From positions 186,001 to 250,000 of the forward strand of contig NZ_LXKN01000001.1 of assembly GCF_001692325.1 (NCBI RefSeq): a DNA stretch of 64,000 nt, written 5' to 3'. The DNA comes from Rhizobium sp. AC27/96. Its GTDB lineage: Bacteria > Pseudomonadota > Alphaproteobacteria > Rhizobiales > Rhizobiaceae. The notes below the pieces were generated by a model. It saw only the letters and a list, made by a program, of their open reading frames with translations, was not told the origin of the DNA and ran no database searches. This document shows positions 63,617 through 64,000 of the stretch, piece after piece (positions within the stretch are counted from its first letter, which is position 1; every line of letters begins with the position of its first letter). Both the position numbers and the translations under genes were made by a program.

Positions 63617-64000
63617 CTAGATTGCGTATTCCATCGGTTGGATCCGAACCTTGTCGATATTTCGGCCGTTGAGTTTGACCACTTCGAAGGCGAGTCGGCC
63701 AGAGTTGAAGCTTTCGCCCTCATGCGGCAAATGGCCAAGGCCCCACAGAATGAAACCGGCCAGCGTCGAATAGCGATCGGCCTCGTCGACGAGATCGATA
63801 CCGACAAGCTTCGAGAGGTGGCGAATGTCGATCCAGCCGTCGACCGTCAGCGATCCGTCCTCGCCTTTGTCCATGGTCAGCGGCTCATTGTCCTCGTCGG
63901 GGAATTCACCGGCGATCGCCTCGAGCAGGTCCGTCGTCGTCACCAGCCCTTCGATTTCGCCATACTCGTCGAGAACCAGAGCCATGCCCTGGTTCGACTG
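63617..64000 (-). CDS. CorC/HlyC-type CBS protein, C-terminal part (cut by window edge)
   Basis: About 127 visible residues, with the start beyond the right edge. HQSNQGMALVLDEYGEIEGLVTTTDLLEAI is the end of a CBS domain. The CorC_HlyC domain follows, with DGSLTVDGWIDIRHLSKLVGIDL and AGFILWGLGHLPHEGESFNSGRLAFEVVKLNGRNIDKVRIQP. Full-length relatives have an N-terminal DUF21 membrane domain; whether it exists here is outside the window. Role in Mg2+/Co2+ efflux or LPS-related function is not certain. Confidence 0.88.
   Translation of the reverse strand, partial: QSNQGMALVLDEYGEIEGLVTTTDLLEAIAGEFPDEDNEPLTMDKGEDGSLTVDGWIDIRHLSKLVGIDLVDEADRYSTLAGFILWGLGHLPHEGESFNSGRLAFEVVKLNGRNIDKVRIQPMEYAI

Noticed and set aside
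1-64000. CRISPR arrays, tRNA/rRNA genes, transposases, prophage genes
   Set aside because: I looked for regular spaced repeats, tRNA-like folds and transposase motifs and saw none. The repeats found are palindromic intergenic elements without transposase.

Overview
The window looks like chromosomal DNA of a Rhizobium/Agrobacterium-group alphaproteobacterium (order Hyphomicrobiales). GC content is high, with strong third-position bias that creates long antisense shadow frames. BetA and BetB closely resemble the Sinorhizobium meliloti osmoprotection enzymes as I remember them. The window also has a rhizobial class-3 asparaginase, a TIGR03808-type Tat protein, the ligase-associated exonuclease plus 'cisplatin-response' ligase pair, and palindromic intergenic mosaic repeats typical of rhizobia. 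I found no rRNA, tRNA, CRISPR array, prophage or intact insertion sequence.

Layout. 1-3.7 kb: an MFS exporter cut by the left edge, a divergent LysR regulator, and a more AT-rich pocket with a lipoprotein and an unknown small protein, both starting at TTG. 3.7-9.2 kb: hisC, then the sulfate assimilation genes cysH-cysD-cysN with a divergent Rrf2 regulator. 9.2-11.3 kb: a ClC channel and a ParDE/RelE-type toxin-antitoxin pair. 11.3-15.9 kb: a betI-GST-betB-betA operon with a BetI-box-like palindrome upstream of betI; a glutathione S-transferase sits where S. meliloti carries betC. 16-29.2 kb: mixed housekeeping and accessory genes, including HdeD, an orphan ParD, an EAL-CBS-GGDEF protein, a quinone oxidoreductase, an MFS pump with a Cys-rich regulator, a class-3 asparaginase, DeoR and LysR regulators, two further GSTs and several small unknown proteins.

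29.6-40.1 kb is a leucine/branched-chain catabolic block: a fused indolepyruvate-type 2-oxoacid ferredoxin oxidoreductase, then ivd, mccB, ridA, mccA, hmgL and a methylglutaconyl-CoA hydratase, with several start/stop overlaps. Together they could take branched 2-oxo acids to acetyl-CoA and acetoacetate. 40-46.2 kb: a Tat-exported beta-helix protein, a nitrilase-family amidohydrolase, the exonuclease/DNA ligase pair and a Tat-exported alpha/beta hydrolase. 46.2-50 kb: both methylmalonyl-CoA mutase subunits, with a mosaic repeat between them.

50-56.4 kb: two tandem L,D-transpeptidases, the ohrR/ohr organic peroxide pair, a Xre-RES toxin-antitoxin module, MarR with a DUF899 thioredoxin-like protein, and a two-domain VOC protein. 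56.4-64 kb: a HerA-like ATPase (DUF853), an unknown glycine-rich protein, an atypical metallophosphoesterase, a second nitrilase-family enzyme, zwf, tam and the C-terminus of a CorC/HlyC-type CBS protein cut by the right edge.

No single locus is clearly a new defence or biosynthetic system. The points most worth a second look are the GST inside the bet operon, the oxidoreductase joined to leucine catabolism, the mosaic repeats, the TTG-start pair, and the degenerate phosphoesterase beside a nitrilase. All family names come from reading motifs by eye; no database search was run.
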